Below are positions 27,113 to 35,760 of a stretch of 60,429 nt of DNA, piece by piece. The notes beneath the pieces were generated by a model, which searched no databases, had not been told where the DNA came from, and worked only from the letters and a program-made list of their open reading frames with translations. The translations under genes and the position numbers were made by a program. The stretch is from Moraxella porci DSM 25326 (GTDB taxonomy: Bacteria > Pseudomonadota > Gammaproteobacteria > Pseudomonadales > Moraxellaceae): assembly GCF_002014855.1 (NCBI RefSeq), contig NZ_MUYV01000003.1:1-60429 (forward strand), written 5' to 3'. Each line of letters begins with the position of its first letter. The first letter of the stretch is position 1.

Positions 27113-28546
27113 TTATTGGGCTTTTTGCGTAGTCGCACTATCAGTTTGTTCAGCTGGACGCGCCATTGGTACTGCGGTTTGCGGTGCAGTTTGGGCTGGT
27201 GCTGATGGTGCTGCTGAGTTGGTCTCTGCAGGTGCTACAGGTGGCGCTTGATTTTGTGCCCCTTCGCCCATGCCTGCCGCTGGTAGTTCACGCACATCCA
27301 CTTCTTGATCTGGCTTGACTTTTTCGCCACCGATGATGACAACACGGTCGCCATTATTGATGCCACCTGTCACGATCCAGTTACCATTATAAGTGCCTGC
27401 AGTGGTGACATCACGCACTTCGATTTTGTTTTGGGCGTTGACCACATAGACTTGGGTTTCACCTTTTGGGGTGCGAGTGATGGCACTTTGTGGCAACAAG
27501 GCAGCACTTGGTACTACCGATTGGATAAGGCGAGCATTGACAAACATACCTGGCACCAATTTACCTGATTGATTTGGGAATACCGCACGCAAGGTCATCG
27601 CGCCAGTGGCTTGATCAACTTGTGCATTGGCAAGCAACAGACGACCGATGTCAGGATAAATCGTGCCATCTTCTAGCTGTAGCTGCACTTCTAGCGAACC
27701 TGCGCCTGCACGACCCGACTCGACCGCTTCGCGCAATCTGAGCATATCGGTTGATGACTGGCTGATATCAACATACACCTCATCCAGTCGGTTGATCGTC
27801 ACCATCGACTGCGATTGGTTCGCTGAGACCAGTGCGCCTGCGGTGACATTCGAGATGCCGATACGACCTGTGATCGGTGCGCGTACGATGGTACGACCGA
27901 CATCCAGCTCGCTTGCGCTTAGGCTTGCTTGTGCATTACGCACGGCTGATTGCGAACTTTGGATGATGGCTTCTGCTTGCTGAACAGCAGCGCGCGCGGC
28001 AGCGACATTCGCTTCAGCGGTGCGTACTGCGGTGATCGCTTGGTCATAGACTTGGCGAGAGACCGCTTCGACTTCGATCAGCTCTTTATAACGCGACAAA
28101 TCTGCACGCGCCTGCGCAAGGTTTGCTTCTTGGGATTGTAGGTTCGCTTGTGCAGATGCGCGCGACGCCTTGGCATTGTTCACTGACGCTTCGGCACTGG
28201 CGATCGCTGCACGCGCCGACTCGATGGCACTGGTGTAGCTATCGATATTGATTCGATACAGTGGCTGACCTGCTTGCACAATTGCACCTTCACGGAACAT
28301 GACTTCGTCAATGATGCCCGTCACCTGCGGACGGACTTCAGAAGTCTCGACAGCCGCGACACGACCTGCGAAGGTCTGAATGATCGGCACAGGCTGCAAT
28401 TGAATGGTTTGGATATCGACGGTCGCTTTTGGCGCTTGCTGTTGGGCTGCGGCGGCTTGCTGCTCGTCTGACTTGCTGCACGCAGTCAGTACACCAGTAC
28501 CTGCCATCAGCGCAACGATCATCGCCACTTGAAATTTCACTTTCAT
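27113..28546 (-). CDS. acrA: RND efflux periplasmic adaptor lipoprotein (AcrA/MexA type)
   Basis: A 477-residue membrane fusion protein. The lipobox VLTAC (residues about 19-23) places it as an inner-membrane-anchored lipoprotein. The central coiled-coil hairpin is alanine-rich (IESARAAIASAEASVNNAKASR...). The lipoyl and beta-barrel domains include VRPQVTGIIDEVMFREGAIVQAG and VRAPITGRIGISNVTAGALV. The C-terminus has an unusually long proline/alanine/glutamine-rich tail of about 60 residues (PPVAPAETNSAAPSAPAQ...) past the usual family end. It is first in the operon. No TetR or other repressor is adjacent. Confidence 0.95.
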   Translation of the reverse strand: MKVKFQVAMIVALMAGTGVLTACSKSDEQQAAAAQQQAPKATVDIQTIQLQPVPIIQTFAGRVAAVETSEVRPQVTGIIDEVMFREGAIVQAGQPLYRINIDSYTSAIESARAAIASAEASVNNAKASRASAQANLQSQEANLAQARADLSRYKELIEVEAVSRQVYDQAITAVRTAEANVAAARAAVQQAEAIIQSSQSAVRNAQASLSASELDVGRTIVRAPITGRIGISNVTAGALVSANQSQSMVTINRLDEVYVDISQSSTDMLRLREAVESGRAGAGSLEVQLQLEDGTIYPDIGRLLLANAQVDQATGAMTLRAVFPNQSGKLVPGMFVNARLIQSVVPSAALLPQSAITRTPKGETQVYVVNAQNKIEVRDVTTAGTYNGNWIVTGGINNGDRVVIIGGEKVKPDQEVDVRELPAAGMGEGAQNQAPPVAPAETNSAAPSAPAQTAPQTAVPMARPAEQTDSATTQKAQ

Positions 28547-29065
28547 AAGTATCTCACATTGGCTTTTAGATTATAATTAATTATAAAAATTAATCAGTTA
28601 AAGTTAAAAAATATCGTTCTATATCACTAAGCTTTTCATTTTGCCACATTTCAAAAAAAAACGATTTCTATTAAATTTTTTAAAAATATAGCAATTTCTT
28701 CTAATTAATATAGAAACTGAATGATTGTATATAAAAACTGCATTTATTGACTGAGAACATCACCTAATGCCTTATAAATTGTTATAATATATAAGTTAAG
28801 TTGGATACATCGCGGTATGATTAGGTCACTCAATACAAACAATACAGCATGAGAGAAATATTTTGATTATAGCATGTTTTTTCTGGTGATTTCGGGCTAT
28901 ATTTTTGCTTTTTCGCCTTAGGTGACAAAAATGTGTCTTGCTTTTTGGTAATTTTTGTGTACAAAGCACTGACAAATCCTGCAAATTTGCGTTTTTTTGT
29001 CAAAATTTGAAAATTTCGCTTGTATTTTTAAAAATTTTTGGTAATATAGCACCCACTTCTTAAAT
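28547..29065. promoter_or_regulatory. 519-base AT-rich spacer upstream of acrA and tRNA-Cys
   Basis: No gene is seen. A perfect 16-base palindrome TTATAATTAATTATAA (28571-28586) lies 25 bases upstream of acrA and could be an operator or a -10 region. The rest is very AT-rich with long A and T runs and no hairpin I would call a terminator. The acrA promoter should be in this region on the minus strand. Confidence 0.45.
29020..29047 (+). promoter_or_regulatory. candidate promoter of tRNA-Cys
   Basis: TTGTAT (29020-29025) and TAATAT (29042-29047) are 16 bases apart and end 18 bases before the tRNA. The transcript is probably short. Confidence 0.4.
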
Positions 29066-29139
29066 GGCTGGATGGCAGAGTGGTCATGCAGCGGACTGCA
29101 ACTCCGTGTACGCCGGTTCGATTCCGACTCCAGCCTCCA
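29066..29139 (+). tRNA. tRNA-Cys (GCA)
   Basis: The 74-base gene has acceptor GGCTGGA pairing with TCCAGCC, then T and the encoded CCA. The anticodon loop reads ACTGCAACT with anticodon GCA. The T arm is CGCCGGTTCGATTCCGACT-like, with a standard GGTTCGATTCC loop. Confidence 0.95.
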
Positions 29140-29210
29140 TTTTTTGGTTTACCAGTTTGTTTTGATGATTTCTGCGTAAGCATATAATCAAATCGATTGA
29201 CAATTACGCC

Positions 29211-29299
29211 GTTTTATTGATTTGAGTGCTAGGCAAACGAGCGAAGGTGTATTCGATATACATCGAGTGAGTTTAACGACGCAATCGAATCAATAAAAC
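29211..29299. repeat. palindromic element, copy C
   Basis: An 89-base element. Arms GTTTTATTGATTTGAGTG (29211-29228) and the complement of 29282-29299 match at 16 of 18 positions. The core begins CTAGGC and CGAG as in copies A and B, has a central TGTAT/ATACA hairpin and ends near ACGACG. Arms differ from the other copies. It lies between tRNA-Cys and tRNA-Leu, 13 bases before copy B. Confidence 0.7.
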
Positions 29300-29312
29300 A
29301 AGTCAAACCGTC

Positions 29313-29403
29313 TTATTTAGTTCAAAACAAGACTAGGCAGCGAGCCGCAGATAGTACTCAAGTACAGCAAGGCGAAGCTAACGCCGTATTGTTTTGAAAT
29401 AAA
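29313..29403. repeat. palindromic element, copy B
   Basis: Arms TTATTTAGTTCAAAACAA (29313-29330) and the complement of TTGTTTTGAAATAAA (29389-29403) pair with a 3-base bulge. The core CTAGGCAGCGAGCCGCAG, GTACTCAAGTAC, GGCGAAGCTAACGCC, GTAT is nearly identical to copy A. It ends 11 bases before tRNA-Leu, so it may be within or limit the tRNA transcript. Confidence 0.8.
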
Positions 29404-29414
29404 TTGACGAATAT

Positions 29415-29501
29415 GCCCGGGTGGTGAAATTGGTAGACACAAGGGATTTAAAATCCCTCGCTCTTTTGAGCGTGCCGGTTCAAGTCCGGCCCCGGGCACC
29501 A
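29415..29501 (+). tRNA. tRNA-Leu (UAA)
   Basis: An 87-base class II tRNA. Acceptor GCCCGGG pairs with CCCGGGC, then A and the encoded CCA. The anticodon stem GGGAT/ATCCC encloses TTTAAAA, anticodon TAA. A long variable arm (CTCGCTCTTTTGAGCG) is present, as expected for leucine. Confidence 0.95.
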
Positions 29502-29511
29502 CCGTATGATC

Positions 29512-29541
29512 AAAGCCTTTATCGATAGGATAAGGGCTTTT
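29512..29541 (+). terminator. terminator after tRNA-Leu
   Basis: AAAGCC, TTATC pair with GATAA, GGCTTT with small mismatches, followed by a T run; about 11 bases past the tRNA. Confidence 0.75.
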
Positions 29542-29572
29542 TTGTTGCCATAAGACTTACCCGCCACTACTG

Positions 29573-30289
29573 CTATTCATCTACCACTCGTAAGCCTGTG
29601 ATGACCATCACACCCATTTCATCCATCCAAAAATCCACATCCACCTCGCCATATCGCATGGTGCTGGTCACTTCGATTTCAGCTTGACGATATGCCACTC
29701 GTGGGTCTTGGGCGATGAGATGTTGGATAATGCTTTTGTCTGGCATGGCAAGCCTACCGTCTTGGCATAGCGTATCAAAGTCTGTACTTGCCTGCGTTGT
29801 CATGGCTACCATCTTGGTCGTTGGCACATCAATCTCGCCACTGATGGCATCAGGCACGCTATCGACAAACGGCAGATACGGCTTGATATCGACAATCGGC
29901 GTACCATCTACCATATCAGCACCGATGATATGCAGTCGCACGCGATGATGATTTGTCTCCACTCGTGCCAGTCGCACCACAGACAGTCCGATCGCGGATG
30001 GGCGGTACATACTGCGAGTAGCAAACACGCCGACTTTATCATTGCCACCATAACGGGGTGGACGCACCTGTGGGCGAAAGCTATCTTGGGATTTGTTTTG
30101 ATGAAACTGCCACATCACCCACAGATGGCTGAATTTTTCGATACCCTCGAAAGCCGATGGCGTATCATAAGGCGGCACAAATTCAATCACACTTGCCACA
30201 TTGACAAGATTGGGCTGTCTTGGCGTGCCGAATTTTTGAACCAAAGGCGAGCGATGAACACCAATGATGGGTATTTGTAGCGTAGTCAT
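29573..30289 (-). CDS. trmO: tRNA (N6-threonylcarbamoyladenosine37-N6)-methyltransferase TrmO
   Basis: A 238-residue TrmO/YaeB family protein (UPF0066). IIGVHRSPLVQKFGTPRQP opens the SAM-binding beta-barrel. IEKFSHLWVMWQFHQN, RPPRYGG and VGVFATRSMYRPSAIGLSVVRL are the family blocks. The C-terminal DPRVAYRQ domain is also present. It methylates t6A37 in tRNAs such as tRNA-Thr(GGU). The gene converges on tRNA-Leu. Confidence 0.93.
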   Translation of the reverse strand: MTTLQIPIIGVHRSPLVQKFGTPRQPNLVNVASVIEFVPPYDTPSAFEGIEKFSHLWVMWQFHQNKSQDSFRPQVRPPRYGGNDKVGVFATRSMYRPSAIGLSVVRLARVETNHHRVRLHIIGADMVDGTPIVDIKPYLPFVDSVPDAISGEIDVPTTKMVAMTTQASTDFDTLCQDGRLAMPDKSIIQHLIAQDPRVAYRQAEIEVTSTMRYGEVDVDFWMDEMGVMVITGLRVVDE

Positions 30290-30428
30290 AGAGAATTTTT
30301 CTTATTTATGCTAAAATAAACAGTGCTTATTCCAAATTTACCCTAAACCATTGGGTAAAAACTCGTTATTATAGCCAAAATTTCACTCATTGGCACCTCA
30401 TTGCCAACACCAATAATAAGAGTTTACT

Positions 30429-31202
30429 ATGTCAAAGTTTATCACAGAAACCGTCACTTATGTGCATCATTGGAACGATAGCCTATTTACCATCAAGACC
30501 ACGCGTGGCGACAGCTTGTGTTTTCGCAATGGCGAGTTTGCGATGATTGGTATCATGGTCGATGGCAAGCCATTGGCACGCGCTTATTCTATCGCCAGTC
30601 CAAACTGGGCAGAAGAGCTGGAGTTTTTCTCAATCAAAGTACCTGATGGCCCACTCACTTCTCGCCTACAGCACATCAAAGTCGGCGATGAGCTGCTCAT
30701 CAGCAAAAAACCAACGGGCACGCTCGTACTAGATGACCTACTGCCAGGCAAACATCTGTATATGCTTGCCACAGGTACAGGTCTTGCACCATTCTTGTCG
30801 CTATGCCGTGACCCTGAAGTCTATGAACGCTTTGAAAAAGTCATCCTAGTACATGGCGTGCGTCATGTTGATGATTTGGCGTATCGTGATTTCTTTGAGA
30901 ATGAATTGCCAAATGATGAGATCTTTGGTGAATGGGTGCGTGAAAAATTCATCTACTACCCAACCGTCACCCGTGATGAGTTCAAAAACACAGGTCGTGT
31001 CACTGATCTGATCCAATCAGGCAAACTGTTCACCGACATCGGCTTGCCACCGATGAACAAAGACGACGACCGTGTGATGATCTGCGGTAGCATGGCGATG
31101 AATAATGACACCTGTGCGATTTTGGATGGCTTTGGTCTGACCATCTCACCACGCATGGGTGAGCCTGCTGATTATGTGGTTGAGCGTGCATTTGTGGGTT
31201 GA
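30429..31202 (+). CDS. fpr: ferredoxin--NADP+ reductase
   Basis: A 257-residue flavoprotein of the bacterial subclass I Fpr type. RAYSIASPNW binds FAD, TGPLTSRLQHIKVGDEL precedes the NADP domain, and ATGTGLAPFLS is the nucleotide loop. ICGSMAMNNDT and the C-terminal ERAFVG are typical of Azotobacter/Pseudomonas Fpr. It passes electrons between NADPH and ferredoxin or flavodoxin for Fe-S and oxidative stress metabolism. Confidence 0.95.
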   Translation: MSKFITETVTYVHHWNDSLFTIKTTRGDSLCFRNGEFAMIGIMVDGKPLARAYSIASPNWAEELEFFSIKVPDGPLTSRLQHIKVGDELLISKKPTGTLVLDDLLPGKHLYMLATGTGLAPFLSLCRDPEVYERFEKVILVHGVRHVDDLAYRDFFENELPNDEIFGEWVREKFIYYPTVTRDEFKNTGRVTDLIQSGKLFTDIGLPPMNKDDDRVMICGSMAMNNDTCAILDGFGLTISPRMGEPADYVVERAFVG

Positions 31203-31234
31203 TTCAGCCATACAAGCCATACAACCAGCAAAAC

Positions 31235-31266
31235 AAAAGCCAACACAGTGATTTGTTGGCTTTTTG
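31235..31266. terminator. terminator after fpr
   Basis: AAAAGCCAACA (31235-31245) pairs with TGTTGGCTTTTT (31254-31265) over an 8-base loop. Confidence 0.82.
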
Positions 31267-31308
31267 CTTTGTTGATAAACACTTTTATGAAAAAAAGTTA
31301 TTTGGCAA

Positions 31309-31734
31309 TTATTCAGCGATGGCGGTGCGTAGCTGTTCTGCCAATTTGGCAAGCTCATCTTGATCGCCCATCTTGCTTTCGTGATGAGCAAAGGCACTAA
31401 AATGCGTCGGTACAAGGTGCATATGATAATGAAACACCGACTGACCTGCATCGGAGTGATTCAGCTGCATCTGGGTGATGCCTTGTACGTCAAGCACCGC
31501 ACGCTGTGCTGTCATCACTTTTTGAGCAGTCTTAAATACCGCACAAGCAAATTCACAAGGCAAATCCGACAGCTCAACCGCTTGGCATTTTGGAATCACA
31601 AGCGTATGGCCTTTTGCCACTGGCATGATGTCCATAAAAGCAAGAGTTTTGTCATCTTCATAGACCTTATGGCATGGGATTTCACCACGCAAAATCTTGG
31701 CAAAAATATTATTCTCATCATAGGCTGATGTCAT
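31309..31734 (-). CDS. HIT-family nucleotide hydrolase (HinT-like)
   Basis: A 141-residue HIT protein. The histidine triad is HYHMHLVP near residue 107. The N-terminus NIFAKILRGEIPCHKVYEDDKTLAFMDIMPVAKGHTLVIPK is the typical nucleotide-binding half. Such proteins hydrolyse purine nucleoside phosphoramidates or dinucleoside polyphosphates. AAAAAGGAG precedes ATG 31734. Confidence 0.92.
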   Translation of the reverse strand: MTSAYDENNIFAKILRGEIPCHKVYEDDKTLAFMDIMPVAKGHTLVIPKCQAVELSDLPCEFACAVFKTAQKVMTAQRAVLDVQGITQMQLNHSDAGQSVFHYHMHLVPTHFSAFAHHESKMGDQDELAKLAEQLRTAIAE

Positions 31735-31887
31735 GATATGCTCCTTTTTATCTCGTGAATATGCTCATCGATGTCGCTGCGGCATCGATGGCTATGGTTA
31801 CATTTTAGCACAGCTTTGGGTATGATTTAATCTGATTTTATCACTCAATTTATGCTATAGTATCAATTTTAGCATCGATCACCACTT

Positions 31888-32535
31888 ATGGATAATGATA
31901 AGCCCCTGCTGATATTACAAGAACTCTTCACCGACCCAGGTTTTGTGTTTCGGGTGCACAATGTCAAGCTTGCCACCGTTGACAGCAGCTATGATTTGCC
32001 GCAGATGTTTTTGGCGCACTATGACAGCTTGGCCGATGACATCAAAGCAGATCTGCCACTGACGCCAGCACTGCTCAAAAAAATCAACACCCTCGTGCGC
32101 GCCGATGAGGCCTGTGCCTTACTGAGCTTGCCATCAGGCAGCATTCGCCCTGCATGGCACATCAAGATCAGCGGCACTGCCGTCATCGTGTGCGATGCCC
32201 TGCCGCTAGCATTACATGTGCAATTCACCAACACCGCCAAAAGTAGCCAAGCGGTATATGGCGAGCCAAGCAGTTTGATTTTACAAGAAGCTGCGCGCTG
32301 GCAGATGTCAGGCAATGTCAATGTCTTGTTCAAAAATCCTGCTTATGAGCTTGTCAGCGTTGATTTGCAAGGTGATGCCCTTTCCCTGCCGCCACACGAT
32401 GGCTATGTGCGCTTGCCAAACAGCCATGCACTAGCCACCACGCACGCCATCAATACCCTAAAAAACACCCAGCCTGATCTGTTGGCATATTTAGACACTG
32501 CCATCATCGAAAAAGTCACCGCCAGCAGCATGTGA
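31888..32535 (+). CDS. protein of unknown function
   Basis: A 215-residue protein that I do not recognise. It has no signal peptide or membrane helix and is rich in Ala, Leu, Asp and Ser. It shows hydrophobic beta-like strands (WHIKISGTAVIVCDALPLALHVQF) and no clear catalytic motif. Codon use matches the neighbours and the frame is intact, so it is real. It may be lineage-restricted. A weak ribosome binding site precedes ATG 31888. Confidence 0.65.
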   Translation: MDNDKPLLILQELFTDPGFVFRVHNVKLATVDSSYDLPQMFLAHYDSLADDIKADLPLTPALLKKINTLVRADEACALLSLPSGSIRPAWHIKISGTAVIVCDALPLALHVQFTNTAKSSQAVYGEPSSLILQEAARWQMSGNVNVLFKNPAYELVSVDLQGDALSLPPHDGYVRLPNSHALATTHAINTLKNTQPDLLAYLDTAIIEKVTASSM

Positions 32536-32571
32536 TGGCGGTGAGGATGGATTCATTTATCTAAAAAAAGC

Positions 32572-33813
32572 TTACAGCTTATTATCTTTCTTCGCGGCAT
32601 CGATCGCATCTTTGCCCAGCTTGCGTCGGCGTAGCATCTGTAGGCGCATCTTTAAAGATGGATTGCTTTCAATGGTTTGTTTTTTTTGATAAGCTTCCCA
32701 ATCTCCAAAGGGATCGGCTTGCATCTGCGCATCATTTTGATCCAGTACGCGCACTGCATAATCACCCAAGGTGAATTTGATGTACAAGACTTGCACCCAT
32801 ACGATGGCGATCACCATCAAAGGTGCTGCCAATGCCACACCCATGATGCCTGTAATCGATCCCATGATGACCTGAGACAGCAGCAGCGCCACAGGTGGCA
32901 GATCCACCATGCGATTTTGGACAATCGGCGCCACCACATAGCTTTCTAACTGCTGCACGACGATGATCATGACAATGACCCACACCAGCATCTCAGGCGC
33001 TACCAGTGCTGTCAACAATACAATCGGCACCGCCGACAGCCATGGCCCCAATACAGGAATAAAGTCCAACAAAAACGCAATAAAGCCCAATGCCAGTGCA
33101 AAAGGAATGCCCATGAGCTTTAGCGCAAGCCAAGTCGATACACCAACAAAAGACATCACCACCAGCTGCCCCAACAGCCATTGCTGGATTGAGCGATAGC
33201 TACGATCAAGCAAATACTCTGCCTTATCTCGGCTGTCTTTTGGCACCATCGCCACAAAGCTGCGGCGATAAATCGATGGTGAGATCGCCACAAATAAGCC
33301 TAAGATCATGATCACCACAAAGGTACCGATGCCACTGACCATACCACCCAGATAGGTCGGCAGATGCGCCATCGCCCCATCACTAAACTGCGCTAAGAAC
33401 GCCTGTGGGTCAGCCTGAAGCTCTCGCGCCCACTCGCGCGTGCTTAGCCATTCATAGATGGTAGGATAGCTTTTTAGGTATTGGTGCATGTATTCGATGG
33501 CTTTTGGTACCATGCTTTGTAGATCTTCAAGCTGACTTTTAAGCTCCATACCAAAAGTCGCAGCAAACGCCGATAAAATCCCAATCAAGCCAAGCACCAC
33601 GGTGCCGAGCAATAGGCCATGTGGCAGTTTTTTTAGGTGAGGGCCAATCCAAGGCGTCTTGGTCAGATACTCCACTAAACTCAGCAAAAAAATCGCCGTC
33701 AAAATCGCAGCAAACACGATCAGCCAGACATGAATGAGATAATAAAAACTCAGCAGCAGTAGCAGCGCCGCCACTGTCATGATGATGAACATTTTTTGGG
33801 CTTGAAGATTCAT
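32572..33813 (-). CDS. AI-2E transporter family (PerM-like) membrane protein
   Basis: A 413-residue membrane protein with about eight helices. Family signatures include the N-terminal three-helix block, YRRSFVAMVPKDSRDKAEYLLDRSYRSIQQWLLGQLVVM, and GFIAFLLDFIPVLGPWLSAVP. The C-terminal 70 residues are cytoplasmic and basic (KKQTIESNPSLKMRLQMLRRRKLG). Family roles vary (autoinducer export, Na+/H+ antiport); the substrate is unknown here. Confidence 0.9.
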   Translation of the reverse strand: MNLQAQKMFIIMTVAALLLLLSFYYLIHVWLIVFAAILTAIFLLSLVEYLTKTPWIGPHLKKLPHGLLLGTVVLGLIGILSAFAATFGMELKSQLEDLQSMVPKAIEYMHQYLKSYPTIYEWLSTREWARELQADPQAFLAQFSDGAMAHLPTYLGGMVSGIGTFVVIMILGLFVAISPSIYRRSFVAMVPKDSRDKAEYLLDRSYRSIQQWLLGQLVVMSFVGVSTWLALKLMGIPFALALGFIAFLLDFIPVLGPWLSAVPIVLLTALVAPEMLVWVIVMIIVVQQLESYVVAPIVQNRMVDLPPVALLLSQVIMGSITGIMGVALAAPLMVIAIVWVQVLYIKFTLGDYAVRVLDQNDAQMQADPFGDWEAYQKKQTIESNPSLKMRLQMLRRRKLGKDAIDAAKKDNKL

Positions 33814-33990
33814 ATCGGTGTCACTCTACAAGAAAATGATTTGATGGCCTGATCCTATCTATCAGCCTATCATTGAGTCTGGAACATCTGTTAGTTTGGG
33901 TTTTGCTTGTAAACTTGGTATCTGCCATCAGCATCCGCAGCCTAGACAGCATCAAGTACGGTCGCGCTCATCATACCATCATTTGCCCAG

Positions 33991-34032
33991 ATAAAAAAGA
34001 CCAACTTGACAGCTTGTCAAGCCAGTCTTTTG
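33991..34032 (-). terminator. terminator of the BCCT gene
   Basis: On the minus strand AAAAGAC, CTTGACA pair with TGTCAAG, GTCTTTT and a T run follows. It lies about 40 bases past the stop. The rest of the 33814-34071 gap shows no gene. Confidence 0.8.
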
Positions 34033-34071
34033 ATAATCAAGTCAAATTTGCTCGATCATTTGGCAGATGCA

Positions 34072-35760
34072 TCACAGCGCATCTGACTTTGGCAGTGGCA
34101 GCGGGCCACCAAGCAGATGCTCATCCGCCATCTCATTGTGCGAATTATGCTCAGCTGACTCTTGGGTGATGTACCATTGACTGTTGCGATACAAGGTCAG
34201 ACGATCTCGTCCCAAGCCGCGCCATAAGCAATACATCATCACAAACACCACTGCTGCAAATGGCAAGCCCGCCACGATTGCCGCTGCTTGAAGTGCTGAC
34301 AATCCCCCTGCCGCCAATAAGATCGCAGCGATCACACCCTCAGTCGTCACCCAAAATAGGCGCTGAATCTTCGGTGGGTCGGTCTCACCACCTGCGGTCA
34401 GCATATCGACGACAAGGCTAGCACTGTCCGCTGATGTCACGAACCACAGCACAATCATCCCCAAAATGATCACGGTTAATCCTTGAGTGAATGGATAATA
34501 TTCAATCAATTTAAAAATCGCACTGCCATAATCCGCCTGCACCGCCTCAACCAAGCCAAAGCTGTCGCCCAATTCCATATGAATCGCCACACCGCCAAAG
34601 GTGGTGAACCACAAAAACAGCAGCAGCATCGGCACGAATAGCACCCCAAATAAAAACTCTCGAATCGTGCGACCGCGTGAGATGCGAGCAATGAAAATGC
34701 CCACAAATGGCGACCAACTCACCCACCACGCCCAATAAAACACCGTCCAACTCGCCTGCCAATTACTGTCACTGTACGCTTCATTCCACAGGCCAAGCGT
34801 GATCAGATTGCCTGCATAATTGCCGACATTTTCTACAAAGCTATTAAAAATAAACTGTGTCGGGCCAACGATGATCATAAAGGCCAGCATCACAATCGTT
34901 GCAACGATGGTCACATCACTAAGGCGCTTAACCCCTTTATCCAGCCCTGCCATCACCGACACCGTGGCACATGCTGTGATGCCTGCGATCAGCGCGACTT
35001 TTAGTGTCAAACTCGGTGTGATGCCCCAAAGCTCTGCCAAGCCTGTTTCAAGCTGCATCACGCCAAGACCAAGCGATGTCACGACCCCAAACATGGTGCC
35101 AAACACTGCCAAAATATCCACCGTATGACCCCAACCGCCATAAATGCGCTTGCCAATCAGCGGAAACAAAACCGATCGGATCGACAATGGCAATCCGCGA
35201 CGATAATGAAAATATGCCAAAGATAGCGCCACCACCGCATAGACTGCCCACGCGTGTAGCCCCCAATGCAAAAAAGAAATCTGCATCGCTTCGACTGCAG
35301 CATCCACCGTCTGCGCCTCAGCTCTTGGCGGTGCGACAAAGTGATACAATGGCTCAGCCGTCCCCCAGTACAGCAGTCCAATGCCGATGCCTGCCGAGAA
35401 CAACATCCCGATCCATGACCCAAAGCTGTACTGCGGCGCCTCGGTCTGATGGCCCAGTCGAATATCGCCATAGCGACTCAATGCCAAATACACACAAAAC
35501 ACCAAAGCCACATTCATCAAAATGATCAGCAAAAACCCAAATTTGTCACTGATAAAGGCCTGAATACTCGAAAATAGCTGCCCTGCCTGCTCACTGAACA
35601 AAGCGCCATAGAGCATGAATAGCACCACCAATAAGGCTGAGATGGCAAAAACAGGGACGCTCACTTTTGGGAATATCCCAAAGCGGCTGATTTTTACCCC
35701 TTCATTCATGATGCGTTTTTCTTGTCTGTGCTGATCCGACGGTGTCGGCGAAATGCCCAT
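34072..35760 (-). CDS. BCCT-family transporter (betaine/choline/carnitine type)
   Basis: A 562-residue secondary transporter with about twelve helices. The GIGLLYWGTAEPLYHF segment and the later YWAWWVSWSPFVGIFIARISRGRTIREF segment are the BCCT signature blocks. ATG 35760 is chosen because GGGAGGAATT lies directly upstream; the longer frame starts at a TTG. Such carriers take up glycine betaine or choline for osmotic protection; substrate not determined. The C-terminal tail is short and polar. Confidence 0.92.
   Translation of the reverse strand: MGISPTPSDQHRQEKRIMNEGVKISRFGIFPKVSVPVFAISALLVVLFMLYGALFSEQAGQLFSSIQAFISDKFGFLLIILMNVALVFCVYLALSRYGDIRLGHQTEAPQYSFGSWIGMLFSAGIGIGLLYWGTAEPLYHFVAPPRAEAQTVDAAVEAMQISFLHWGLHAWAVYAVVALSLAYFHYRRGLPLSIRSVLFPLIGKRIYGGWGHTVDILAVFGTMFGVVTSLGLGVMQLETGLAELWGITPSLTLKVALIAGITACATVSVMAGLDKGVKRLSDVTIVATIVMLAFMIIVGPTQFIFNSFVENVGNYAGNLITLGLWNEAYSDSNWQASWTVFYWAWWVSWSPFVGIFIARISRGRTIREFLFGVLFVPMLLLFLWFTTFGGVAIHMELGDSFGLVEAVQADYGSAIFKLIEYYPFTQGLTVIILGMIVLWFVTSADSASLVVDMLTAGGETDPPKIQRLFWVTTEGVIAAILLAAGGLSALQAAAIVAGLPFAAVVFVMMYCLWRGLGRDRLTLYRNSQWYITQESAEHNSHNEMADEHLLGGPLPLPKSDAL

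Noticed and set aside
33873..34169. Plus-strand frame between the PerM-like and BCCT genes
   Set aside because: It lacks an ATG start and a ribosome binding site, runs through the BCCT terminator and overlaps that gene's 3' end antisense.
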